The translations under genes were made by a program, and so were the position numbers. Below, piece after piece: positions 45,401-59,000 of a stretch of DNA of 64,000 bases; position 1 is the stretch's first letter; each line of letters opens with the position of its first letter. The notes under the pieces are model-generated. The model searched no databases. It was not told the origin of the DNA and worked only from the letters and a program-made list of their open reading frames with translations. Location: assembly GCF_030867095.1 (NCBI RefSeq), contig NC_081836.1, positions 29,958,338-30,022,337 of the forward strand. The letters run 5' to 3'. The DNA is from Alligator mississippiensis. Taxonomy: Eukaryota; Chordata; Crocodylia; Alligatoridae.

Positions 45401-46978
45401 GTCATGAAGCAACGATTTGTCTCAGTGTCCCACACACAGATCTGGCCTGTGTTGGTCCCAGTATAGAGAAGATAGTTAGTGCTGTAGCAGAGGGACGTCA
45501 GTTCCACTGGTCCTACCATGTCAGGGATGGGTGCTCTATGAACCTGTCACATGAATAAGAAACATCAAGGTCAGAATGACCTTGATATTCTGTAGTTATA
45601 AAGTAACTCACAAATAAAGTTATTCAGTCAATGCTTCAGCCATGCCTGAAAAAAGTCACAAGCAGTCAGGATCACTTTACTAAAAGAAACAAATAGCTTT
45701 CACAGGCCTAGATTGGCAATGTCAGAGTACTTCATCTCCACTGCTACACAAGCTTTAAAAAGGGTAAAAGGCTGGTACAGTAGAAAAAATAAATTATAAA
45801 GCTGCAATGTACCTTAAGACTGATGTCAGCTCCACACTGTTCCATTAGCCAGAAAGTCACTGCTCCCCTTCCTACACAGGAAAGCTCACCAGAAGAAAGA
45901 GGGTTAAAGGCTACATCATGGACTGGTTCTGAGAAACGGGTGGATGTCATTAGGTCAAGAGTATGGGTGCTCCATAGGGCAATAGTTCGGTCATTGTAGT
46001 CTCCTATGCATGATGAGAGAGTAAGAGAGAAAGATTCCTTATCACTACAACAACTGAGGTACACTGTGCACATACGCATTCAAGTGTAGGTATGTGCCAC
46101 CCAGTTCACTCAAGCTAGAGACTCTAGTGCATTCTGTGTGTCTTCATGTTCTTACCTGTGTTACAACACAACTGTTCTGACTCCCTCTGCATTTCTTTGA
46201 GGGGGAATACTGCAATATTCTTTGAGGGGGACTGCTCTTGTGAAAGTCTGAAATGCGTATGTGGACTGCACAACAGCTCAAAGAACAACAAGAGGTAACT
46301 GGCTTGTCCTTATTCAAGTCATCATGCAAGTACACATTCTACTCAAGATGGCCCTCAGTAGGTGTCAAGGCGGATGGTAGCACTTCAGTTTAGCGCACTG
46401 ATTCTCAACCAGGAGTTGCAGCACCCTGAGGTACCACAAGATCCTTTCAAGGGTGTTGCACAATATTAGCACTGTTAGGTGTGCAAACACCTACACGTGA
46501 TTCACAAGAGAAACCCAGAGATTTCAAATATGAATTCAGAGTGCCAAAAACATTCTGATCTGCTGTGATCTTGAATTCTTTGCAACAGAATTCTTTTCTC
46601 CATAGTTAAAAATGAGTGAAAGCCGAGTTGGCAATTTTTGAGGGATGCCTTAAGTCCAATAAAGTTGAGAACCACTGATTTAGTGGAACCATGAAAGACT
46701 TGCCTGATATTATATTGATTGTGGAAAAGGGACAGATAACTCCCAATATGAAGGAAGGGATCTTATCTGAGAATTAAGAAGTTACAGCCTCCAATGACAA
46801 ATTTTCAATTCTAGCTTAGTCAAAAGGGATTCTGGTTTCCTCCGTTTAAAAATCACAAATTCTCTGATTTAACCCCCCTCCTCCCCCCCCCCCCAAAAAA
46901 CACCCCATTACAAATTATGATTAAAAAAACCCCAAAATCCACATTTTTCCATGATTAAAATAAATAACTCTCTCTCTC

Positions 46979-47033
<55 letters not shown>

Positions 47034-50000
47034 TTCAGTTGAATACAAAGTTTTATTGATATATTTATAATTTTAAAGGAATTTGGAAGCCTACCAGTGC
47101 CTTAATCATTATAACAAAAGAAATTCTAAATACCTATTTATTTTGGCATTTGATTTTGGTTTTGTTTTTTTTAATCCAACCAGAGCTTCACCTGCCCTCT
47201 TCACTCACCAGGATGCGGGACCAGCAGTGGCTGTCCCCCCTTGTTGCTTTGTGGAGCTGAGCAGCCTTGATATACCAGTGCCCTGCCCCTGCCCCTGCAG
47301 TTCCCCCTCACTCTCAAACCACAGCCCCCACAGCCCCGCTGGTGCCCCTCACATCTGACCCCCAGCCCTCTGGCCCTGCCAGTGTCCCTCACTCCCGACC
47401 CCCAGCCCCACTGGTGCCCTTCACTCCTGACCCACAGCCCCTTGCCTCCCCCCCAGCCCTTCCAGTGCCTGTCTTGGAGGCCATGCCTCATTTCTCTGTC
47501 TGCTTCTACCCTGCCTATGCCAGAAACTGAAGAACACTCTGTGGAGCTGTGCCTTAGCGAGGGAAAGGTCTGCATCACCCAGCCACCTCGGAGGACCACG
47601 CGGCTGGTGGTGTTATTCATCGCTGCTCGCCACCACTCACCAACAAAGCTATCTTTTTACCAATGTGGAAAAAAAATCCTGGTGGCTTTACTTTCAGACG
47701 CCAAGCCCAACACATAGCCAGAAAAGGCAGTACATTAGTGAGACCCGGCTCGACCAGCATCTGTATAGATCGTGCACTTCAGCAGAGCTTTTTGGTGCTT
47801 TTATCTAATAGCTGATTGAATAAAAGTGCCAAAAAGCCCCGCTGAACCACCTGATCTCTACAGATGCTGCAGAGCCGGGTCCAACTAATGTCCTGCCTAA
47901 AGTGTCAATCCCCCCACAACCGTCAGTCAGCAGCACAATTTGGTTTGAGTGCTAATTCACAGCTGCCACTACAAGAGCCCTGTGATCTCTTGATAAGCTG
48001 CTTGAATCCTTGGCAGGAAACCTGATACTGCCTCTTGGTCTTTCTAGAGAGACAACAGGAGAGAAGTTGATGTCTGCCATCAGACTAGCTGCCTCAAGGA
48101 CAACTTTGTGAGGAACAGCCCTGTCATTAGAGCCAAGGTTTGCAGAATATCTAACTGTTTCTTTGGGGTTTCCTGAATTACTTCTGCTGGTTTTCAAGGG
48201 CAAAGCTATCCTCCTTCACAAGATCCTAAAAAACTCTGTCAGGAAGCAAAGGGGTAGTAGCACCTTTGGAGAAACTGCCTCCTTGAAGAATATGCCGGCC
48301 TTCATGGGGACAAATATTCTGGCACCAGAGCCAACAGCTTTTCCAGCTTCTTGTGCTGCTGAGGGATAGAGTTTATGAGGAATGACTTCTGGGGAAGATA
48401 AGATGGTCTTTTTTGCTCTTAATTCAGCCTTATCAGAAGACTCTTTCAGCACTTTCACAAATCAACCTGGAACTGAAGGCAGGTACTACTCCTCCCTAGG
48501 AGGTGCTTGGCTTTTCTTGGGGCAGATTAACATGGTCTGAGAAGAGGCACACAGCTTTTTCCAACAGGAAATGCTCCAGCAATCCTCGCTACATTTTCTT
48601 GTGTAAGACAAGGATGACTTACAAAGAGTACTTGACCTTCAAGCATGCCTTGCCTACACAAAACAAACTGCTTGTGCATCCATCATTCACAGGTGCCACA
48701 GGTCTGCAGGAGGCATGCTGTTTCAGACCCGCATAACTACAGCTAAGTAAGTTCAGGAAATAGGGCTGTTAGGGCAGTGCAGTTATGATACTTCCTTATG
48801 GATCCACTGGTGGAAGGTCAAACCTCACTCTGGACTCATGGAGAAGGTTGCCCTCACTTGGCTCAGCTGTAAACTCTACCTGGTCATTTGTGCAGAAGAG
48901 TCAGGATGTGATGCAAGATCACATCATTCCCTTGTGTGCTGCTGGCTACATGAGTCAGTATAGCCTTAATCAAGCTAATATGATGGACCACTTGGCTTTA
49001 CTGAAATCCAGGAAATCAGGAAGAAAGACTCCCTACAAAGAAACAATTTATACAGTAACTAGAATAACAGCCCGTCAAAAATGACGGGAAAAATAGGCTA
49101 CTTGTCATAGGGCATCATGTTTCTGTTATCCATTGTGTCATTACCAACTTGCGCTCTTCTGCCTGGTCTTCTATACAACGGGTATCCATCAACATTTCCA
49201 AGTCTCTTCTCTAAACTCCTTCAGATATTTCTTCAGACACTGATGATTTTCTGTGCACGGTGCATTTGGATTCAATTCTCCACACAGTCTGTGAATCATA
49301 CATCTCATCAACATGATCTTTGCTCAACAAGCAATGCACTGTTGTACGATCAAATGTTTGTTTTAAAGCTCTGGTAAAGCTTGTTCCAATTTGTCATCAA
49401 ATCTCACAAATACTCTGGAAACTGTCTTTTTGGAGGCAGAATCACTTTACCCTTACGACAACAACTATGGGAATTGGCCATCTGACGGTCTTTCAGCTTG
49501 GAAGTTTGAAGAATTACAAAACTGGTACATCACGTTCATCAGTCCACAATTATGTTCCTCAATCTTGTCTTCAGTGAATCTATTGTTGCCTACTCTTTCA
49601 GCCTGTCCTCTATTGCCTCTACAAACCCTTTGCCTTTCCATTGCATCTCTTCTACGATGTCCTCTTCGCTCATTTGTTTTGTTTCGTCTTGCTCTTGCCA
49701 TTCTTTTTGCATTCAATTGCTTTCTATTGTCTGCTTCACCTTGGTAACGGTGTTATGGATTCAAGTAAGGGTGTTAAGGGACAATTTTTGCTCTGATATC
49801 AAGAGTACACCATAACTAATTGAAATCAATCACTAGAAGTCCAGAAAAGTGAGTGCAAATATGTTTTTTTGAGCATGACAGACAGAATGACAAAGACAAA
49901 CAAAGTAAATTATTACAGAGGATTATGAAAACTACTACATTTACTCAGTTAAAAGATGAGGTTTTTTTCCCCATGTAACATGGGGGGGAAGCCCCATGTC

Positions 50001-53000
50001 TTACTATTGAGTATGTAGCAGCACAGGGCAGACAGCTGCTGCCTCCCTGCCCCCGCCTCCCTCAACCCCCACCTCTGCCACTCCTCCCCTGCCACACTGC
50101 TTCTCCCTGCTCCTCCCCCTTGTCTTTGCTTCACAACACAGGCTCTGTCTCTGCTGCAGCCTGGAGCACAGAGCATGACCCAGTCCTGTAGCAGCAGAGT
50201 TGGCTCCGTGCCTGCTATGGGGGCTGGAGCTGCGCTCCATGTCCCAGGCTGCAGCAGGGATGGAGCATGCTGGTGCTGGAGCAAAGGTAAGGGGGAACTG
50301 CAGGGGCAAGTGGGAGGAGGAGGATGGGGAGAATGGGGAAGGAGAGGAACCCAAGGCTGCAGAGGCAGAAACAACAGAGGAGAGAAGGGGAGGGGGTAGA
50401 GACCTAGGGCTGCCAGAGGCAGAAGCTGCATGGAGGGGAGAAGGGGGGAAGGGTTGAAGCTGCTGTGGGGGGCAGGCACAAGAGGGATAAGTGGAGGGGG
50501 GCTGGCAGAAGGGGGCAAGCTGCATACCTCCCCCACTGTTCCTCATCACCCGCCTGCCCTATTACATACTCCCTGGTCTCCCCCATCACCTGCCCCATTA
50601 CTGCTCCCTCCCCACAATGTGCAATGGCAGGGAGTACAAATTTAAGACAATCCTCCAATAATTAGATTCTATACATGGAAAATTATAACAAATGTATAAA
50701 TATTCCATGAATAGGATCTAATTATTGGGGGGGACATCTTAAATTCAGGCTCGTCTTCTATTCAGGTAAATATCGTATTTGCAGTTAGGACAACAGGTAT
50801 GGACTAGCCAAGGGAAGAAAATGTACTCAGGGAGAAACATGGGGTCCAGCTCTCACTAAGGTGGTGAGAACGAACAGAAAAGGAGGTAGTATGACCATGC
50901 CCTTTTAGTACAAGGACATACAGATCTCATGGCTCCCCTGGCAGCACTGCTACATAAAGATTCTAACCCAAGTGCACTGAGTGCATGTATGCAGAATGCA
51001 TCAGTGCACAGAATCACCCACACTTAACATGGACACAACTTAAACCACAATTCTCTTTGCTACTGTATTTTTTTATATACAACACACCTTCCTATAACAC
51101 ACACACACCTTATTTCTGAAAGTCAGAGTCCAGAAAAAAGACTTTTGCAGAGTCATGGCTAACTGTGGGACAGAATAAGCCTCCTGGGAACACGGACCAT
51201 GTAGGGAATGGGGCATCAGGATGTTCCTCCTGCCAGCTGGCTCATCCAGACTGTCCCCAGGCATAGGCAACTGGTAGGGGATGTACGTGCCCCCCCTGAC
51301 GGCCAACACTGATGCTGTTGGTAGGGCTGGTGCCCCCCCTCCTCCCCCCGACAGGGCTGTTGCCAGCAGTGGCTTCTGTGGGTACCCCTCCAGATTCAGG
51401 AGGCACAAACCACTCATGTCTCCAGGGATGCCACACTTCCTGGACACAATGCGTTTCTAGGAGGACTTACTTTATCACCCAAGCTTAGGCCCTGGACCCT
51501 TGCAAGGACAATAGAAAGACTGTCAGTTCTTTACTGCAAGTAGTTCTTTATAAAAGTTCCTGTAAATAAAGTGTTGTTTCCACATCACAAGCCTCATCAA
51601 GATATTACCAGCAGCTTACTTGCTGTTTCAGACACTACTTACAGAACTCAACCAGTAGCTATGGCTCTGAAGCGGTTAACACAGGATTGTGCCATCTTGG
51701 CAGCTGCATCTCACAAACAATGTCTCCAGGCTTGTTTCTTTTCCAGTGAAGAAACAACTTCCCCACTTAAAACCCCAGTTCTGGGGAGCTGATATTTTGG
51801 GGAATGGTTTGCATTGTATTCCCTTATATCAAGCTTCCCTTGGATATAGAGTCCACCACTGAAAGAATCCTATCTCAACCAAAGGATCTTACACACAGCA
51901 GAAAAATGACCCTTTTATACTGCATGCACATTCTGGAGATACCCAAATGCTGAGCAGAAACTGGGCATCTTCACACTAGGCCCCACTCTATCCCTACAGC
52001 TAGTTTAAACTCCCAGGATAACCCACACACACTCAAAACAATGTCCCTACACAGTTTAGCTGTCCTGAGGAGAATCCGTACGCACCCAAACACTTTATAG
52101 GTACAGGCATACTGACCTAGTGTAACAAGGAACCTATCATCCCAAGAGTATGCCATGGCCTGCACTTGCGTCTCGTGGTGGAAGAGAACTTTTTGGCAAG
52201 TCCCCTCTTGTACATTCCAGATACGGATTTGACAGCGAGAATCTCCATTTCCCTGACCAGAGCCAGAAGCGAGAACCTGGAAAAACAATGTCACAACTGG
52301 GGACTCAATAAGAAACTACAGAGTGTCTTGTAGGAAAAAAACAACTGGCCCTAGGATTAAACCAGAAGTAAACTCATACAGTTGACAAAAGGAAAAGTCT
52401 GTAAATTTATAATGATGGCAACAACATCTGATGAAAGCTATATTACAAAAGAGAACAGGGGTCATGGTCACCTGCAGTAAGCATAAGTATTAGCTAGTCA
52501 CAAGTACATGACCTAGGGAGAAAGCACACCTGTTTTAGCTCCCTAAGCCCAACTCCCCAGCTACAGAGTAGTTCAGGCAGAAGAGGAAAAGCATAAATAT
52601 AGCAGTTTATTCAGCCAAAGTCCATTCAGTCAAGGGCAATGATATATATATGTACAAGAATCAACCCTTCTCAAAAGGATCCCAAGATATTCATACCTGG
52701 GCATCATGGCTAACTGCTAAAGTAGAGATCTCCTCTGGATGGCCAAGCCAGTGCTGCTGCGATCCTGAGTGCAGGTCTTCAACCACAATCACAGACCCGC
52801 AGGTATAGGCGAATAAGCCTGGTTAGTGCAAGGTACAGAAAAGCAATAAGGACAGGTCTGCCTGGAGGTTTTAAGAGCATACCTATACAGTGCTCAACGT
52901 AATTTACACCTCGGATATAAGGAAATGAATGTAACTCCTCTTTCAAGTGTTTTAAGGTTATTTTTTGTCAACTTAGCCCCCTATACCTTCCTCTCAGAAA

Positions 53001-56000
53001 AGGGTGGCATAGGTAAAAACATCTATTCCTGTAACTTTGGTGCAGGACCCCCCCAAAAAACAAACAAACAAACACAAAAAACCCCAAACAAACTGCTCTT
53101 TTGCATCTTCAGTTACATGTAACAATGCTTTCAGGTTAGATTCATGATAGCTTCAATATAAGGTGAGATGACCTCTATATAGCAAATAGCTCCCTTCCCC
53201 ACCCACCCCCCTCTCTCTCAACTGAAGGCAGGATCTCATTTTGTCAAAAGGCTCTGCCTGTATTAGCTAGTGCCTGATGATATCACATAAGGATCACTGA
53301 TTCCCCTATTGCACAAAACAGGCACTGCAGCACAGCAAGGATGTAAACTTAATGGCAGCAAGACTATTCAACTTGTCCAACTGCATAACATATCTTTGCA
53401 TTTCATATGCTCACCCCCTTCCCAAAGCCACAGATCAAGAGTACCTGTGTCTGGGTTCCAGAGCATATTCCCCCTGCCATTTCCATTGTAGCCAACCACT
53501 GCCTTCAGTTTCAGGACCTCGTTACCAGCTGGAGGAGATGAGAAAGTCTGCAAGGAAAGACAATTCTAGTTAAAGTCTCAAGATTTGCACAGGAACAACA
53601 CCCACAGACGCACCAATTCATGCCAATACACACAGTTAAACAGCCAGACAGATGCACATCTATGTGCAAACTTATACATATACAAGTAAAAAAACACCAG
53701 CACAATCACACAAACAGAACCACACGCTCATACACACAAGCAAGTATGTTGTAACAGCCTGGCAACATTGGTATGTCTCAGGAACAGGTGCTAATCCTGC
53801 TAGGAAAGGATGAAGTGGGTTCTGTGGATATTGATGATTATGCTTATCTACCTGGATACAAGGGAGGGAGGGGTAGTTTTTTCAAGGAGAGAGGACTGAA
53901 TGTGTGGGCTGAATAATCCTGAGAGGGGAAGCCTGAAGCAGCAAAGCCTAGTGAGAAAGACCAAGCTGACCTTCAGCTTTTCTTATTGTTTTGTTTGTTA
54001 ATAAAGCCTATATTCAAGTGGGCTAAGTTTGCATCATCTACTGTGTGGGGAGTAGGAAAGGCTGGGAAAGGTACCTGCATTCAAACATATATGCAAAGAT
54101 GCTGACAAAATGTAACACGCTCTCTTTCCCTGTCAATGATGCACAACATTTCAATTGCTTTCAAGCCAAACATATGCAGATTTGCTAAGGGGAAACACAA
54201 CTGAGAAACACCTGCTTTTGCTGGCATGGAAAGATCATTGCCAAATCACCTGCAATCATAGCAGAAAGCAACACTAATGTTAATATATCTATCTATATAA
54301 AAATAAAATCTTTTTTATATTTCACACACACACAAGACAATAAAAAGGAACTTGTATGCTTTTTTCCAGCCCAGCTACCCAGCACTAGGGCAATTCTTAC
54401 CTTGGGGAGCACAGATGCTTTGAAGCGAGCAGTAAAGTGCCTGTAGGAGTCAGGGCGGATATAGTCCTGGGGTTCAGGAACTTTGGTTTCTTTTCTGAGC
54501 TCTAGCAAAGAATAGAAAATAAATGTCTGATTTTGCTGATCAACACGGTCCATCTTAGGCAACTAGATTCCACTTTATTGACCTCTGTATAGAGAAGACC
54601 CAAATCCAAACCCAGAGCAGAGGTTGGATTCTCTACTCCCCTTTACTAAGGCAATCACAGGCATAAGATGCTGCTCTGTTAAAATGGCAGCATTCAACTC
54701 TCACGTGGTATGGATGCAAATAACTGCAAAGTGTATGGCAACAGTCAGGACATAGCAGGACACATCCTATAGATCAGCTGGCTGGGCATATGGAAGAGGC
54801 CAGTGTTCAAGGTGTAAAGAAAGAATCTACACGAGTAAACCAGCTCTTTCTGGTGTTACTCCAGAATGGCAGATATGTTGCTAAAAGCCTGAAGTGCTAC
54901 CCCAACACACACCATGGGCATCATTACAGAAAACAGAAAGATGCAGCATTAGTGAGACAAGCACAACCATAGTAGTAAGCTGGAGCTCCCCAACAAATCC
55001 TACCCAAGGCTCTGTGCACTGGCAGCCATTCATTCCTGGCAGCTAGTCATGAGCTGTTACAGCTTTGAAGCTGTATTTCTATTAATAGAAACAGAGCTTT
55101 AATTTTAGCTTGGCTTGTAGAAAGTGCAACTTCAAAGACAATGAAGACAGCATGGTGGAAGGGACACCTGGCATGCTTAGAAGCAGCAGGAGAGGAGGAG
55201 CCAGAGAAACAACAAATGGTCAGAGCCCAAAACAAACTTCCCTTAATGCTGTTCCTCTGGTAAATCACATGCAAGACAAGGAAAAACAGCACCTGGGAGC
55301 TCTGGAACATATACTGCATTTGATCTCCGGTTTGGATCACATCCCCATCAGAAACCCTTGGCAGGCTATTAATGTTTCTACTGACATTGTGCAGAATGCT
55401 ATGTGACCACTCTGCTTACATCTTCATATGCATATATTTCCAGTAATCTTTCCCCATTTATTTCAGGGACAGAAGCACACTGCCTTACAGACTCATGCTA
55501 TATTTGTTTCCATAATTGAGCAAAACTTGTCAATGGACCAGAACACCCGCGATTTACCATTTCCGGTGTGACTGGGAGACCTTGAACACTCCTGACTCAC
55601 TTTGGACCTCACAACAATAGGCTCCTCACTCTTGACTGGTTCCTCCATGATGAGGGCCGAGTGGTTTCTGTCTCCATTTGCTACTCTTCTGCTACTGCCT
55701 TGAAGATCTGCTTCCACTTCTTCATCTGACTCAGAGAAAATATCTGGAGAGAAATTGTTGGAAAAGAGAAGAGAGTTGTTTTGTGATTTTCAGTGGCTGA
55801 CCCTTTGACTGCAGGCAAAGCAGCCCTTGGCTCAGAGCTACAGTGCACCTTTTGGAGTGCAAAGTAAAGGAGGTATTTTCTGCTGTACATGTGACAAACA
55901 TGAGCACTAACAAAAGGGCCAATAATCAGAAGTATTCACAGCAACTCCCAAGAAAAGTGGTGCTCAACTGCTGGCCCATGGGTTGAATGCAGCCTGTGGG

Positions 56001-59000
56001 GCTCCCCATGGGTCCAGAAATTTGGCAGCAGGGGAGCAGTAGCAGCACTTCAACAGCTGCAGCAATTAATGGTGTCACTGCTCCCCTACTGCCATGTTTC
56101 CAGACCTGTAGGGAGCCCCAAAAGCCAGATGTCACAATCCTACATGCCAGATCACACCAATGTGTGGGGTCACTCCAGGGCCTGATCAGTTGCTCCGTGA
56201 CTGCATGTGACATGTGGGGCTCACCCAGCGGGCTGCTTTACACCTGCAGATGAACCATGTACACTGACCCCACACTGAATCCAGTTCACAGTCTAACTCT
56301 GCCACAGATCAACCCTGCACCATTCACCTAGGCCAGAGGGCCAGAAGAAGATTGTGCACCACTGCCCAAGAACTCCTGGCCACTAGCTCAGCAGGCAGAA
56401 CATCATAGGGAAGAAAATGGCATCCAAAAGCACCAGGCATTGTTAGGCTGGCTATGCCTGCTCTAGGAAAGAGAACATGCAGTGTTAGAGTATGACCGGG
56501 ACACAGGCAGTTGAGGCTTGACAACCCTTGGCCACCCAGGTTATCAGGAACAGACCAGATCAGTGAAGCAAAGGTCCCAACTAGTGTGGGGATAATGAGC
56601 AGGCAGGTCACGAGGATGAGGTCTATAAGGACCCAGGACAAACTCTGGGTAGAACCACAAGTTTGGGGAGAGGGGGAGAGAGAAGTCAGGAACAGAAGGC
56701 AGGAACCAGGTTGGTATCACTAGCCAGGGGGTCCGGAGCAAGAAAATATAGCTGAATGGGACTGGGATGTGGGTGATTGCCAAGCTAAGCCTTGAGCCAT
56801 GAGTCAGCTATCAGAGGACAGAGGTCTGGACTGGAGTCTAGGACACAAGGGACCAAGGAGCCAGAAAGGTAGCCTGGAGCATGAGGGGCCAAGGCTAGTT
56901 TCTGGAACAATAACAGCAGGCAGGATCCAGTGAACAGAAATTAGGAACAAAGCAACAGCCACAAAGCCAGGAAGTGGGACCCAGGGAACAGGAAACCAAG
57001 AACAAAACACAGGACCCAGGACACTAGAAACAAAACAGGCAGGAATTAGGAACTGGGAAACTAGGAATCAAAGGCAAGGACCACAAAACTAAAGAATAAG
57101 ATATGAGAAGCCCAAAACTAGATAGGGAGGCATCTGTCGCATTGAGTAGCTTGCTGGGCTCTGAAAAACCTGCTACTTACAAGCAGGCAGTGATGCCCAG
57201 GAAGACAACTGGGGTCAGCTGGGGGGAGTTAGGCCCCTGGCAGCCAGGCCCACTTTAACCAGGGCCAATCGGGGGGAAAGTAAGTCTGCTTGAAGTCCTG
57301 ACTCCTGAGAGTTGCTTATCTTGGCTTACAGGAAAGAGGTGGAAGGAAGAGGTGCCAGGCCATGTGTTCAGCCATGCAGGGAGCATTCCCCAAAGCAAGC
57401 TTAATTCCCCCTCCCTGCAAGAGACTTCTCTTCTTACCATGACATCCCCTGTGGTGGACTGAGCTGATATCTAAACATGGAGGTGGTGCTCGGGATGGAA
57501 GAGGAGCTGACTGGCGGGGTATCTCGTTGACCCCAGAAAGCAAACTCTTTGGCTTCTCAGGGCTGTTTTCTGTGAACAGAAAGGGGGTTAGGTAATTGCT
57601 TTGGGCATCCTCTTGAAGCAGGCTGAAACAAAAGAAATGTCTACATGCTTATCTCTTCAGATTCCTCATACCCACATTAAGTAATTTACAAGCATCTTAT
57701 CCTTGAGGAAAACACAGGGAGAGGACAGATAAGAAGGAGATATTGGATTGAGGGGAAAAGGAAAAGAAATGGAGGTAGTAGAGAAGATTAGGAGGGAGAT
57801 AACCAGTAAAAGAGATGAGTGAAAAAAAGATGAGAAAAAAAACCTGTTAACCTGGCTGACCCACTCTGCATTTGTCCTCCTCAGCATTTATCTCTATGAC
57901 AAGAAGAAACACTAACCAGGTAGAGACATTCAACTTCAGAATGGCCCCTAACACAAACAGACACTTAGCCCCTAGCTAGTGACATCCTTAACAAAAGTGC
58001 TAAAATCCACTTTTACACCCACTCCAAGGCTATCCTGCACCCTCAAAATAGCTCTGAAAAAGTGGCTGATATGCTAATTAGCATAACTGCATGAAGGAGG
58101 TAAACTCACCAGCCTGGGGAGGCAGAATGGACTCAGAGAGGTGAACACTGAAAAGGTAATAAATACAAGAGTTACAATGATGGTGTTGAATACAGAAGAG
58201 ACAATGGAAAACATTCCTTTTACAGTTGTGTTCTTACTCATTCTTGGGCAACTGCTCAGCAGGCAGAGCTAGGAAGTCCCAAAGAAAGATGGCATCTCCA
58301 ACACTGATTACATGCCGTTGGTCAGGGGTGAAGGCCACTTGTTGAACTGGCTCTGAATGGCCTATATACACCTGGGAGGAAAGCACAGTGGAAAGGTGAG
58401 TTTTGCACTTTTAATGCTTAATCACTCTACCTTAATACTCTTACTGTAACACCCATGTTTTCCCTTAACACAGACACAGCAGATAAACAGTCTTACATCA
58501 CAGAACAGGGCTTTTTAGTATTGTTATGTGTATAGATAGCACAGAGAAACTTTTGTTCACAACTGCCTCACAGAAGTTTCTTGACATATATCCTGAGGAT
58601 GCACACACCAGATATGAGCTTCTTAGTTTGAGGGTTGGTCTTAAAATGAAGTCATAGTGGTCAAGGAGAACACGAGTCCTCATCCTAACTATCCAACTCT
58701 TGTGCACTCTTGAGCAAGTTGCTTCTTCTTTCTCAGTTTCTGCATCTCTAAGATGGGGATAATACTCACCTACCTGTGATGTCCTGATTGCACGAATTAC
58801 TTCATGGTTATAAAGTATCACAGAAGTAATAGTAGTAAGATGTAATGAGTCTGGTGGTCCATGCCTCACTGGACAAGACCAAGATGGCATGTCATTATTG
58901 GGAACCACAACTCAGGACTGGACTACTCAGGTCTTGGACAGATCAGAATTGAGGACAATAGCAAAGGTAGGCAGAGCAAGTTAGCTGCTTTCTACTCAGG

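Noticed and set aside
49949-50549. Minus-strand Pro/Leu/Ser-rich frames of 195 and 181 codons
   Set aside because: They coincide with the GC-rich core of family C and are composition artefacts.
51061-51470. Element with CACACCTTCCT and CACACTTCCT near its two ends
   Set aside because: The similarity is direct rather than inverted and short, and no target duplication is visible, so limits and class cannot be set.
53749-54090. Possible fossil solo LTR (starts TGTAACAG, AATAAA near 53999)
   Set aside because: No matching target duplication, no clear CA end and no second LTR or internal region; one AATAAA in AT-rich intron DNA is not enough.
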